A stretch of 64,000 nt of DNA from Kingdonia uniflora (lineage: Eukaryota; Streptophyta; Magnoliopsida; Ranunculales; Circaeasteraceae): the NCBI GenBank assembly GCA_014058105.1, contig JACGCM010002194.1:248001-312000 (forward strand), in the 5' to 3' direction. Below the pieces are notes generated by a model. It did no database searches and was not told the DNA's origin. It saw nothing but the letters and a program-made list of their open reading frames with translations. The position numbers and the translations under genes are program-made. Shown here one piece after another: positions 29,935 through 39,189 of this stretch. Within the stretch, counting starts at the first letter, position 1; every line of letters starts with the position of its first letter.

Positions 29935-30980
29935 TGACTACTATTCTAGGGAAATTTGTAAAGAAATTACATCTCGCGAACCTCGTTAAAGCATCCACTT
30001 CGACAAAACGACAAAAACGTATGAAGAATAGAGGAGTTGCAGAGGAAGATAAGGACGAGCATAACGTGGAGGAGGATAAAATTTTAGTGATGTTGAATCC
30101 ATAGAAGAAAAATTGGTTATTGGAAAGTCCATGGATCATATTCATAATCTTCGTATTGATTTTAAAATTAAAATTTCAGTATTCAACGGGTCAATTGATA
30201 CTAAGTAATTAGATAACTAGTTAGGTAGGTTAGAGACCTACTTTTCAGGATATGAATATTTGAATGTTCAAAAAAAAATTAACATTAAAATTTGCATATC
30301 AGGCACTCACGTGGTAGAAGTCTTATAAGAAACATCATGTTATAGAAAGCTTGAGTTGGAAAGAATTCAAGGTGTTGGTTAGGAAATAATTTTATCCAAT
30401 TCGGTATGAGTAAGAAAGATGGCTTAAATGGCATCATTAATGCCTAAAACATGGGCAATTCGTACAAGAGTTTACTACAGAGTTTCATAACCAAGCTTTG
30501 GTTTCAGACATCGATGACGCCAAGTATGAGGTGTTTATGTAGTACACGGGAGGTTTATCGGAGTCCATTAGAAGGAGGTTGAAACTCTTTAATGTAGTTA
30601 ACATTGATGACGTTACCCTGAAGGCGATTGCCATTGAAGGCAAATACTTGACTAGTAACACGAAAGACAACAAGAACAAGTCGGGGTCCAAGTCTAATTG
30701 GAAGAACGAACATAAGGGTGAGCCCAAAGGAGAAGGGTCTCCATCTTAAGAGAATTATTGCAGTCATTGTAAGGCAAGTGGGCATATTTTAGATAAATGT
30801 TGGGAACTTCACTTGTAGCTTAGGCCGAAAGAGGAGAAAAGCAAGAAAAAGAAATATGCACTAACCGCAGCAGTTGTTGGCCTCCCAGATTTTGAGAAAT
30901 TGAATCTGAAGTATACCCTTATATTTTAATACACTATTACTACTGAGGAGGCAAATCAAGAATAACATTTTCATGTCAGT
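29935..30980 (+). pseudogene. Chr-1 gag, main part with zinc knuckle
   Basis: Broken + strand reading continues the gag cut at 25330: HLANLVKASTSTKRQKRMKN (matching Chr-2 LTNLGKASTSVERRGRSKKN), the capsid pieces SWKEFKVLVRK, TTEFHNQAL and MYTGGLSESIRRRLKLFNV-type residues, then KNKSGSKSNWKNEHKGE. The CCHC zinc knuckle CSHCKASGHILDKC, intact, lies at 30759-30800. The capsid domain absent from Chr-2 is present here. Confidence 0.8.
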
Positions 30981-30984
30981 ATTC

Positions 30985-31310
30985 AGGTGAGGCAGAGCTT
31001 AGTTGAAGTCATTGTTGATCTGGGTAGTAGGAAAAGCTTAATTTTTGAGGCGTTGGTGAAGAAGATGGGTTTGAATACTGTGGCTCACCATAAACTGTAT
31101 GGTTTGGGGTGGATTCAAAAATATGCAGAGTTGATAATCACAAAGCTGCGTCCATTCAAGTTTGCGATCACTGAAATGTTTATTGACGATGTGACGTATG
31201 AGGTAGTTCTTTTAGATGTGTTTCAGGTCATCTTGGGTAGCTCTTATCTTGGGGCCGAGATGCAATTTATTACCGTAGAGCTTGGAAGTATCGTCTTGTG
31301 ATTGAGGGAA
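30985..31310 (+). pseudogene. Chr-1 aspartic protease
   Basis: Open frame 30987-31301: MRQSLVEVIVDLGSRKSLIF, LYGLGWIQKY, then VVLLDVFQVILGSSYLGAEM. The aspartic protease fold is recognised from the D-x-G-S start and the closing I-L-G-x-x-(Y/W)-L. The second catalytic position is Leu (D-L-G). It would cut the polyprotein during particle maturation. Confidence 0.75.
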
Positions 31311-31459
31311 AGAGGTTCCATATCAATACTTGTAAGGAAGATGTCACAATAGAGAATTTAGTAACGACAACTCAGGTGAAGAGGTTGGTAAATACGAGCG
31401 ACAATTTAGTATTATTGGTACGACTGGTTTAAGAGGGTGCGTCGGCTAAAGTGTTGTCT

Positions 31460-31810
31460 ACGAGGAGGTTGTAGTATATTCCGATCACAACCCATTCCAG
31501 TTTTTATTTGCATAGTCTAAGCTATAGCAAGCTCTCCATATGCAGTAGATGTCGTATCTACAACAATTTACCTTGATTATCAAATATAAGAAGGGAGTAG
31601 ACAACAAAATGACTTATAGGTTATCTCGACCCCTATTGCTAACTATTTTTGCTATGTTGGTCATTATGTAGATACAACTCATTATTCTATATGAGTATAT
31701 TACAAGATATGATGATCACAAAGAGCTCGGTGTGCTTTACGAGAAGTTGCTGCGAGACAAGACATGCAAGTACGAATTAAAGGATGGTTTGATTTACTGA
31801 GAATTCCATT
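31460..31810 (+). pseudogene. Chr-1 RNase H end and integrase start (RT missing)
   Basis: Shortly after the protease the sequence goes to the RNase H C-terminus: VVYSDHNPFQFLFA, MSYLQQFTLIIKYKKGVDNK, then RLSRP. The integrase linker TRYDDHKELGVLYEKLLRDK with YELKDGLIY follows. No RT motif occurs between 31310 and 31460, so the whole RT and early RNase H are deleted. Stops are scattered throughout. Confidence 0.78.
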
Positions 31811-31829
31811 CTAAGCGTTTAAAGACTTA

Positions 31830-32571
31830 GGATGAGAGTTTACCAGATCTTCAATTTGTTTTTAACTGGGTTATTCATGGTTCCATTTTGAAGTCGCCGT
31901 TTTAAGTTTGTAATGGGTACTTGCATCAAAGTCCCTTTAATATGCCTTTTAGTCTTGGTAATAAGACGATATTTGGGAAGGTGGAAGAGGGACAAGTTAA
32001 AGCTCAACGTTTCATTGAGAGGATATGTAAAGTTTATGAGGTGGTTGAAGAACAATTAAAAAAGACTCAAGTGAACTATAAGGCTCGACACGACAAACAT
32101 AAGGTTTAATATGCTTTTCAAGAGGGCAATCTTGCTTAGTTGCATTAAAGTAAGAAATGACTAAAGGGAATAGGTCAGAAGCTTAAGCTTATCCGTTATG
32201 GTCCGTTTACTATACTTAAGAAGAATGGTGGCAACGTATTCCAATTAGAATTGCCACCATTTATGAAGATATTCGGTGATTAATGCCAAGCATTTGAAAC
32301 TATTTGAGTTGTCTCTACTAGATGAAGACTCTATAATTGACATTCGTCTACCGTTAGTTGATGATTTATGCATAGAAAGTAAAATTCATTGTCGGAGGAT
32401 AGTATTATAGAGATGAAGGTTACTGCTCCAAGATGGGGAAATATTGAGTCATTTAGAGTTGGAAAGAAAAGTCAACTACCCAGTAAGTCGAAATGGTACA
32501 ACAGGGAAATAGGTACATCTCATTTTCTCTCATCTCCAATTCTAGCCAAAGTAGGAGCTCTAGGCTCATAA
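31830..32571 (+). pseudogene. Chr-1 integrase C-terminus and chromodomain-like tail
   Basis: The integrase zinc site and DDE core are absent. Sequence resumes at the C-terminal helix (open 31921-32109: NMPFSLGNKTIFGKVEEGQV, then VNYKARHDKHKV), passes a KLKLIRYGPF-type barrel in shifted frames, and ends in the open frame 32389-32571 (MSEDSIIEMKVTAPRWGNIE, SKWYNREIG). The purine tract and 3' LTR start follow within about 12 bp. Confidence 0.75.
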
Positions 32572-32582
32572 AGGTGGGGGCC
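32570..32582 (+). promoter_or_regulatory. Chr-1 polypurine tract
   Basis: aaaggtgggggcca lies directly before the TGATCC start of the 3' LTR. The Chr-2 equivalent is aaagagggggagcca. Confidence 0.75.
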
Positions 32583-33206
32583 ATGATCCAAGAGTATCTA
32601 GACATTAAACCTCTTAAAAGATGTCATATCGTTTAAACAAGTCTTGGAGCCGTTCAAACGAGATAGAAGGAAAGTCAAGCCAAAGTTTTGTTGTTGATTC
32701 TAGGCTTATTTGCCAAAGTTTCTCGAGCGAGCCTTGAAGCAGTTCGAATGAGTCAAAAACCAAAAGATGGGATTCTAATTGTCTCATTTTCTAGGCCTAT
32801 TTGAGCAAGTCTTTCGAACGTGATTTGGAGTCGTTCGAACGGGATTTAGAGTTTTTCAAACAACTTTGGCTTCCCAGAAGACCGAAGGTTCTACCTCAGT
32901 TTTCTGACTTAATTGGTGAAGTCGTTCGAACGACTTATGGGTTCGTTCAAATGACTATCGTGACTACTTCTATTTTTATTCTGTTTATGGGCAACTAGTA
33001 AACTTATAACCTTCATAAAAGGTCAAGGCTATGCAATATGGAGAGGATTCAAGTTTTAATCTATAACTTAGGGTTTGAGGAGTAATTCATTGTAATCAAT
33101 CCAATTGAGCAATAAAAGTTCCTATTGGGAAATTATCCCGCCAAATTGCTGTTTCATTGCTAATTCTTCTTCAAGGTTAATCTCTAATTCGATTGTGTAT
33201 TACATC
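32583..33206 (+). repeat. Chr-1 3' LTR
   Basis: It starts TGATCCAAGAG and ends near ...gtgtattaca(tc). It matches 24571-25197, including the same series of TTCGAACG-like words (for example about 32815-32840 and 32925-32940). The right edge abuts Copia-1 gag. Confidence 0.82.
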
Positions 33207-33790
33207 TTCTTGAACACTTTTAGCAATCAGCTCATTCAAATCCCATTTAGCATCTTGAGTATTGTATGCAAGATTTAAAAACCTAAAATATGGTGGCAAT
33301 GAATTAGGTACCATACGGGCTAGAAAAGAGTCACTGAATTCTGCCCAAAGTTCTCTCACCTTATTCGCAATGTGAGACATTTGCATGATATGTTGGCGCA
33401 CATTTCTTTGGCTATTATATTTGATATGGATCAAAGAGTCAATCAATGAATTTGCCTCGCTGTTTGTCGGAGCAGCATATCGTTCACTTAAGGATTTTAG
33501 AAACTCTTTTGCGCTGTCAGTCTTTGGGACACTACCTTCAATATTATCTCCAATTGACTATATCATGATCATTAAAATCATCCAATTTAATCTTTCCCAC
33601 TTCTCATATTTACCTTATCAACATTTGTGGTAGTCTCAGTAGGTGTAGTTGGCTTATCCTCTCTCAAAGCTGAATCAAGTTCGAGACACCCAAGTATAAT
33701 TTCCACATCTAGCTTCCAGTGTTTAAATTTTGACCCAGTAAAGGTTTGAATACCAGACAGCTGACTAATTATGGAAGCAGGGTTTTAGAA
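33207..33790 (-). pseudogene. Copia-1 gag
   Basis: From about 33790 the - strand reads LSGIQTFTGSKFKHWKLDVE, LELDSALREDKPTT, then a shift, then the open block 33446-33177: MIDSLIHIKYNSQRNVRQHI, MSHIANKVRELWAEFSDSFL, NSLPPYFRFLNLAYNTQDAK and NELIAKSVQED. This is the plant copia gag (UBN2-type) domain, which forms the virus-like particle. The frame runs into the Chr-1 LTR and resumes at 24566. Confidence 0.85.
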
Positions 33791-34419
33791 CTATAGATAA
33801 AACGAGATAAATGTTACAAAGATCTTTAAAAATATAAAGCATGATCATGAAAAAATTAATTCATGCAACCATAATAATATATATTTCTAACTATATCAGC
33901 CGTTAGAAAAATATCCAAAATTGCTAAATAAAACCTTCAAAGCAATTTTTATGCAAGAGGTCTAGTGCATCACTATAATTCTACCCTTTAGGCCAAAATA
34001 ATAATATGCAAGTGATTATCTTGTCATGTGATTTTAAAATTACTATAAGGTTAGCTAATTTCAAGTACCAATAAGCAAGATAAAATTTCTTCCTTTAGGT
34101 AAAAATCCCACCAACTCCATAAAATTTAAAATCAATCCCCTTATACCTCTTGAACCCATGCAAACTACCTAATGGGAATTCAAAATGCCAATTTCTTTAT
34201 TTTGCGTAGTTGTAATTTGTGCAGTCCGACCTTTACTAATTACAGACAAACTCTATTAAATTTCTCAATCAAACTACTTTGGCGTCTACCCGATTAATTA
34301 AAATTATAAAATTTCAAAATTAGGATTGCTTTTATCCTTATATGAAGATAACCATGGGTCATTGGCCAATAATTGGCCATGGCCCAGGACATCTTCTTCA
34401 AAATCAGATGGCGCCAAAA
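33791..34419 (-). other. Copia-1 leader or flank, no gene
   Basis: AT-rich with no coding block. Next to the Tat-3 LTR, the - strand reads ttttggcgccatctga (34419-34404), which resembles the TGGCGCC primer site that follows 5' LTRs in Tat elements. Confidence 0.45.
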
Positions 34420-35042
34420 TGTAATGGCCAAATTCTGTAAGCTCGAAATGGCTGGGAATTCGTTATCAAACCAATAAACCATTGACAATAATCTAATAGA
34501 AAATAAGAAATAACACAGGTGGTTTTAGCGTGGAAAACCTCTTAATAGGTAAAAAAACCACGACCTCGAGTGGAGGATTTTTGTAAATATCGTTTTTATT
34601 GTGTGAGGCTAATATCTTATTACAAGTGATCTCTAGACATAAAAAATCTTGAACATTACGAATAAGAAGTTTAAATCTGCAGAGAATCTAGAAAATGTTG
34701 CTTCCTAAGTGGTTTCTCATGTGATTTTCTGATCCTTGTCTCTTTTGGAACTTCTATTTTATGCATGCCTTCTCCAGAGCTTTTCATCGTGTTAGAGCAC
34801 ATTTTCCGAATAATGTAGTTAGTGGCGGTTGAATGAACAACTGTTGAGTTCGTGTTAGAACGGGATATTTGACTCGTTCAGGTTTTCTTGATACGAGCTT
34901 GACCTATGCCCTCCTTCAGTTCGTAGAGCAAGTTAGAATGTTGACTGGAGGAGTTATGTGGAAATATGCGTGTGCCAGAAATAATAAAAGTTCGAGCTGG
35001 AGACAACTCGACTAGTATCAGATCGAGGAGTAGTCCCCTACA
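34420..35042 (-). repeat. Tat-3 3' LTR
   Basis: On the - strand it runs from TGTAGGGGACTA at 35042 to GGCCATTACA at 34420, 623 bp. The polypurine tract agggggcgat lies just outside on the right. It is closely similar to 36734-37355, which is in the opposite orientation, and contains the conserved CGTGG/CCACG block at 34526-34570. Confidence 0.85.
34526..34570 (-). repeat. Conserved Tat LTR block, Tat-3 copy
   Basis: On the + strand it reads tagcgtggaaaacc...aaccacgacctcgag, the reverse complement of the block at 37207-37250. Confidence 0.75.
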
Positions 35043-35376
35043 ATCGCCCCCTCACAACCCAAGTCACAAGTGGCTTTGGTTGAGAAAGAGGTTGAGTGCT
35101 ATCAGTTTTCGGGTTTAAAAATTTGAATATTGAATGGAGTAATAAAGGATTTGATTGTATGGAAATTGTGCATATTTAGGGGGAATGACGTGCATTAAAT
35201 GATGATATGAGTGTTGAAGTATGTGACGGTTAGGGTTTAAAGAGTTACGTCTGCAATAAATGATGACGCTTGGGAACATGTACCTGCACAATAAATATAT
35301 GATTATATAAATAGTACCTGTACCAAGGATTGAAGCAAAGTACATTTGTTTGTTTGCCACATTCTCTGAAAGCTCT
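35043..35376. other. Tat-3 3' region between LTR and antisense gene
   Basis: It begins with the polypurine tract on the - strand (atcgccccctcacaac on +) and is conserved with 11170-11219 of Tat-1. A (+) TATA-like atataaatagta at about 35305-35316 lies about 65 bp before the antisense ATG and could be the promoter of the antisense gene. No coding block is seen. Confidence 0.5.
35305..35316 (+). promoter_or_regulatory. Possible TATA box of the Tat-3 antisense gene
   Basis: tatataaatagt sits upstream of the first antisense exon (ATG at 35380) on the same strand, outside the LTR. If used, the antisense gene has its own promoter. Confidence 0.4.
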
Positions 35377-35870
35377 GAAGATGGTGAAGACCCAGATGAT
35401 GGTCCTTGAAGAGAGAATTGGGACTGAAATGCTGAGGTTGAAGTACTTCGGTGATCAGTCCTTAGAGATGCCTACGCCCGTTCCTGTTCCCTCGACTTAC
35501 CAAGGGATGTCGGAAGATGAAGCGGTTGAAGCTGAGGAGGAATTTTATTGTAGGTGGAGGTTTTATTTCGCCGTCTTTTCAGGCAAAGAACGTGGGGCTT
35601 AACTCCGTATGCTTGCGGAGGACAAGGTTGGGGAGACAGATGCAGGGATAGGCGCAACTGCAAGGCAGTTATGCTGATTTCTTATGTCGGAATAGATTCT
35701 AAGGTTGGGCCCTCTTCATCTCTACCACCTTTTCGATGGTGGTGGTTATAGAAGGGGCAGCAATGGTAATGGGGGAGGAAGACGGGGAGTGGAAATCTTC
35801 TTCTCCACCTCTATTATCTTCTTGCGCTAAGAAGACCTTCGGTTTGAAGAGTTGGGTCCAACACTGAGTC
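35377..35870 (+). pseudogene. Tat-3 antisense gene, first exon
   Basis: The open frame has an ATG at about 35380 (MVKTQMMVLEERIGTEMLRL) and continues KYFGDQSLEMPTPVPVPSTY and GMSEDEAVEAEEEFYCRWRF. It aligns with Tat-2 17996-17775 at YFG-QSL and P-P-P. An upstream in-frame ATG at about 35330 (MKQSTFVCL) is possible but is not shared with Tat-2. After a stop at 35602 the reading MLAEDKVGETDAGIGATARQ continues as in Tat-2. No known domain. The exon probably splices to the block at 36374. Confidence 0.65.
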
Positions 35871-36373
35871 TTCTGCTTGAATAGTTTCCATTTAAAGCTC
35901 TACTAGACTTCGATAAAGCTCATGTGAAGGAAGTTTTTTGTTGTGTCAAATGTATGCTGATTTCGGAGTGCTTTGAAGACTTAATATCTGCAAAAGCAGT
36001 CAAACTTGGAGTACTGTGAAAGAATTGTTATTTGTAAAAGTATATGCAATATGAATTGGAATGAATAAAAAACAAATTTCTGTCCAAATTATTGTAAATG
36101 TAGAATAAAATTACTCTTTAGTCGGGCTAAGAATAATGTGATGAGTTCGAAAGATTTACTATCAAAATAAAATGTATAGGATAAAAAGTTGTAAGAATTT
36201 TGAAATGGAATGAATGAGTTCGATAGAAAGAGATGTTAAGATATTATTTCTGCCGAGATTTTGTGTTTTCGATTACTAGATAATAGGATGCATGCCGAGC
36301 TGCAGGGACTTTTGTAGCTTGAAAAGGTATAAATGAGGGGGGATAACGAGTTGAGAGTAGGTGGAAGAAAATA
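35871..36373. other. Probable intron of the Tat-3 antisense gene
   Basis: AT-rich with no coding block on either strand, lying between two conserved antisense exons. Confidence 0.45.
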
Positions 36374-36476
36374 ATGTTGAGGTGGACTTATTCTGAGAGG
36401 ATTCGTTATACCGCTGAGGAGTGTTTGACGATTAAGATTGCAGAAGTGCGGGAGCGTATTTTTGGGCTGTTAGATG
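36374..36476 (+). pseudogene. Tat-3 antisense gene, second exon, truncated
   Basis: MLRWTYSERIRYTAEECLTI then KIAEVRERIFGLL matches Tat-1 6744-6650 almost residue for residue. At about 36476 similarity stops and a gag fragment on the - strand begins. The rest of this exon and the central domain are lost from Tat-3. Confidence 0.72.
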
Positions 36477-36707
36477 TGTTCCTTCGGGTCGGTACCTTTG
36501 TATTTGCGTATTTTCCGAGCATGGAAACCTTTCGGTATCTCCATATCGAACATTTCTTTGGCAATTGGACTTCCTTGTAACTTGATAAGATTGTTGGTAG
36601 GACCTAGAACTTGTGCTTCGATCATCTCCTTAATACGATGATCCATATGCTCCTTCGTGACGTAATATCGGGTTGGTTGAGCCATTTGACGTGGAGGTTA
36701 CAGATGA
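36477..36707 (-). pseudogene. Displaced Tat gag fragment
   Basis: The - strand block from about 36685 reads MAQPTRYYVTKEHMDHRIKE, IKLQGSPIAKEMFDMEIP, FHARKIRKYKGTDPKEHI. It matches the start of the Tat-3 gag capsid region (44308-44030: YVTQEHMDQQIKEL, GSPIAKELFNMKVP, CKYKGIDPMEHI). It is about 7.5 kb away from that copy and wedged between an antisense exon and an LTR, so it belongs to a second insertion or a rearrangement. Confidence 0.75.
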
Positions 36708-36743
36708 TGTAATGGCCCCTACAAGGGGGCGATTGTAGGGGCC
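36708..36743. repeat. Palindromic LTR-end junction
   Basis: tgtaatgg (an LTR end, - sense) is followed by ggcccctacaa, an 8-bp purine tract gggggcga and ttgtaggggcc. The 11-bp arms at 36714-36724 and 36733-36743 are perfect inverted copies of an LTR start. It looks like two LTR ends of opposite orientation meeting around one polypurine tract. Confidence 0.75.
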
Positions 36744-37355
36744 TGCCCCTCAATTTGACACTAGTCGAGTTGCCTCCAGCTCGAACTACTTATATCTCAG
36801 GCTCATGCATATTTCTACATGACTCCTCCAGTCAACATTCACACTTACTCCACAAACTGATGGAGGACATGGGTCAAGATCGAATCAAGAAAAGCTGAAC
36901 AAGTCAAAGGCACCTATCTCACACGAACTCAACAGTTACTCAGTCAACCACCACTAACCACATTGGTTAGAAAATGTGCTTTAGCACGATGAAGAGCTGT
37001 AGAGAATGCCTATATAACAAAGAAGTTCCAAAAGAGACAAGGACCAGAAAATTACATGAGAAATCACAAAGGAAACAACATTTTCTAGATTTTTTGTAGA
37101 TTTAAACTTCTTATTCGCAAGGTTCAAGTTTTTCTATGTCTAGAGATCACTTGTAATAAGATATTAACATCACACAATAAAATCGATTTTTACAAAAATC
37201 CTCCACTCGAGGTCGTGGTTTTTTACCTATTCAAAGGTTTTCCACGCTAAAACTATTTGTATTATTTCTAATTTTGTATTAGATTATTGTCACAGGTTCA
37301 TTGGTGTGATAGTAAATTCCCAGCCACTTCAAGCTTACGGAATTTGGCCATTACA
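36734..37355 (+). repeat. Tat LTR in the opposite orientation inside Tat-3
   Basis: It runs from TGTAGGGGCC to GGCCATTACA, 622 bp, with a TATA-like cctatataac at about 37009-37018 and the conserved block at 37207-37250. It is very similar to the Tat-3 3' LTR but inverted relative to it. Immediately right of it Tat-3 intron sequence resumes. Confidence 0.85.
37207..37250 (+). repeat. Conserved Tat LTR block, inverted LTR copy
   Basis: tcgaggtcgtgg...ggttttccacgc. Best match is the Tat-1 block at 11651. Confidence 0.75.
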
Positions 37356-37376
37356 GTTGAAATAATTAATATATCA

Positions 37377-37826
37377 TGTTTGTAGGTTACGCATGTACTC
37401 CAGGGTATTTGTTTGGGTTTTGAGGACGGGATGGTGGAGCTTAAAGAGAAGGTGGCTCAGTTGGAGAAGGATTTGACAGGGGTGCAAAGTCAGCATGTAA
37501 AAGATAAGGAGTGTTTGAGCTTGAAGGTAAAGTCTTTGAAAGACACATTTCAAGTGATCATGAACCAGCTCAAAGCGGAGGCTAAAAAGAATGCGGACGA
37601 GGTGACTATGGCGCAGAACAATTTTGGTGTAAAACTCCAAGTGGTCGGGTACTCTGTGGAAGATGTTCAAGCTATAATAGAAGGACATTTTGTGGAGGCG
37701 GACGATCACAACCTGGATGACGATCTTGAAGTTGGTGGTACTCCACAGGAAGCTGTGAAAGGTTTGAATAAGATCTCGGTGAGGATGGAGTTGGAGAATC
37801 AGGGGGAGGACGATAATGTAGAGTAA
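37377..37826 (+). pseudogene. Tat-3 antisense gene, coiled-coil exon
   Basis: After an intron-like T-rich tract and acceptor (tttgtag) at about 37386, the exon reads MVELKEKVAQLEKDLTGVQS, LKDTFQVIMNQLKAEAKKN, then GYSVEDVQAIIEGHFVEADD, an acidic run, and MELENQGEDDN. It is open for 137 codons with no stop. The Tat-1 exon 4107-3694 has the same splice position, a preceding VLQGI/IVKGI-type start, the GYS motif and NQGDD. The lack of stops next to ruined pol genes hints at slower decay or later selection. Confidence 0.7.
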
Positions 37827-38403
37827 AATTATAGTGGCGTGTTTCTTTATTTTGTAAAATGTGACTATTTATGGGATGGAATATACTTGGAAGTATATTA
37901 AAAAAAAGAAATTGGTCTGGTGTATTGATCTATAAATATTGATTTGTAGGAGCATAATGACTTCCACCTCAGAATTGAGGATTTAGATAAAGAGCTTATT
38001 AAGGAGAAAAGTTTTATGAATGCAGCAACTCTCGCGGCTTCTCATGCTGAGTTTTAGGTTAAAGAAAATAAAGAAATAGAAAATAACACTAACTTGATAG
38101 ATGCGTAAGTTGCTTAGTATTGATCGACGAGAAAGGATTAGATTCAAAAGTTCAACCTTTTCTTAGTTCGATTAGAAAAATGTACTCTAAAAATAACAAT
38201 AGACATATATAACCGGTCTAATCCTCAGGAGTTGTAATTTACAGTGAGAGAGTTAAAAAATGTGTACCTTGAAATGTTAGAAGATCATTGTATCCATCCG
38301 ATCTTGTGATTGTAGAGCGCAGTCACTAGGACGGGAAGTCATCATAGCTTGAAGGCTAAGTACTAGCTCGGTCTGGTTAAACGAGCGTAATAAGAAAAAT
38401 AAG
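37827..38403. other. Introns/small exons of the Tat-3 antisense gene
   Basis: A short + strand coding-like piece at about 37950-38070 (EHNDFHLRIEDLDKELIKEK then FMNAATLAASHAEF) follows an AG and resembles a coiled-coil exon. The remainder is AT-rich and looks intronic. Confidence 0.45.
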
Positions 38404-38880
38404 GTGGAACAAGGTAAATTGTTAGAATTGACAAAGTCATTGAGTAACGTCATACCAGATCTCGAGGGACGTGCAGAGCAAGCTAAGACGTACTACACAA
38501 AGTTAAACAAAAAATTTCAGAATGTACGTAGTAGTCTTACTGACTTGGACGTACATAATCAAAATAGTCTTTCCACGGATGAAGTGCATTCGCATGAGCT
38601 GATGTTAGTAATTGCCTATTTTATAGAAGAAGTGAAAAGGCTTAAGTTTGAAAGGGACATGTTACATGATTGCCTGGTATTGAAAGGCTGAATTTCTTAA
38701 ATTGAAGTGGATCGAGGTACCTATCTGAATTTGATGGACACCGAAATTGGTGTTATAACTACCCAGCAAGTAGAGTGTGGAAGAAAGATTGTCACAGCTC
38801 AAGCACAATACTTTATGACTTCACAAGCTCCAACTGCAGGGGAAGGATCAACCGGCGACCTACAAGAAAATCATGTATAA
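38404..38880 (+). pseudogene. Tat-3 antisense gene, last exon
   Basis: Coiled-coil reading MEQGKLLELTKSLSNVIPDL, AEQAKTYYTKLNKKFQNVRS, LIEEVKRLKFERDMLH-type residues, open to a TGA at about 38689, with a second stop about three codons later. It then continues in frame to a final TAA at 38878-38880 with VDRGTYLNLMDTEIGV and SQAPTAGEGSTGDLQENHV. The tail resembles the Tat-2 end near 12090. The two close stops may be decay. Confidence 0.6.
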
Positions 38881-39189
38881 AGCAATAAAATGTTTTTGCT
38901 TCTGTATTGTAGATGTTTAGACAGATGAAAGCTAGTTTTACCTTTCCTTTATCCTGAGTCTTAGAGATTGTAGAGATCATTGATTGAAAACTAGTATTAC
39001 ATTTGCTTTAATCTTTGACATATGCATAGATGTATGATTATAGAGTAATATGGGAAAAAACTTGAAAGTTTTCATTTAGTAGAAAAGAATATACATATTG
39101 TTGGAGATTGTAATCTCACTTTTGGAATTCAAAGAATGATAATAGTTGTATCCTGTATGGGTTGACTAGGGATTTAATGATAGTATCAT
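38881..39189. other. Spacer between convergent Tat-3 genes
   Basis: No gene. It separates the end of the antisense gene (+) from the end of pol (-). AT-rich; polyadenylation signals for both strands would be expected here but none is clear. Confidence 0.5.

Larger units (their letters stand above)
24571..33206 (+). mobile_element. Chr-1: tRNA-Met-primed Ty3/gypsy element, outer copy of nest
   Basis: Direct LTRs at 24571-25197 and about 32583-33206, a tRNA-Met primer binding site at 25198-25209, gag, protease, fragments of RNase H and integrase, a chromodomain-like tail and a polypurine tract lie in order on the + strand. RT and the integrase core are missing. Chr-2 of the same family is inserted in gag in the opposite orientation at about 25331-29932. 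Confidence 0.85.
24250..34419 (-). mobile_element. Copia-1: Ty1/copia fragment split by Chr-1
   Basis: Gag of a Ty1/copia element is read on the - strand at 33790-33207, and its continuation into protease at 24566-24250. The two parts are separated exactly by the Chr-1 insertion. A direct TTCTTG lies at both edges (24567-24572 and 33207-33212), possibly the target duplication. RT, RNase H, integrase and LTRs of this copy were not found. Confidence 0.75.

Noticed and set aside
30485..30785. Two overlapping - strand frames inside Chr-1 gag
   Set aside because: Antisense of the gag basic and zinc-knuckle region; no independent support.
24600..33000. Regularly spaced TTCGAACGA words as a possible CRISPR-like array
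   Set aside because: Spacing is irregular, units are short palindromes confined to LTRs, and the window is plant DNA.
33791..34419. Copia-1 5' LTR
   Set aside because: No tRNA-Met primer site or TG...CA repeat matching elsewhere; the adjacent LTR at 34420-35042 belongs to the Tat family.
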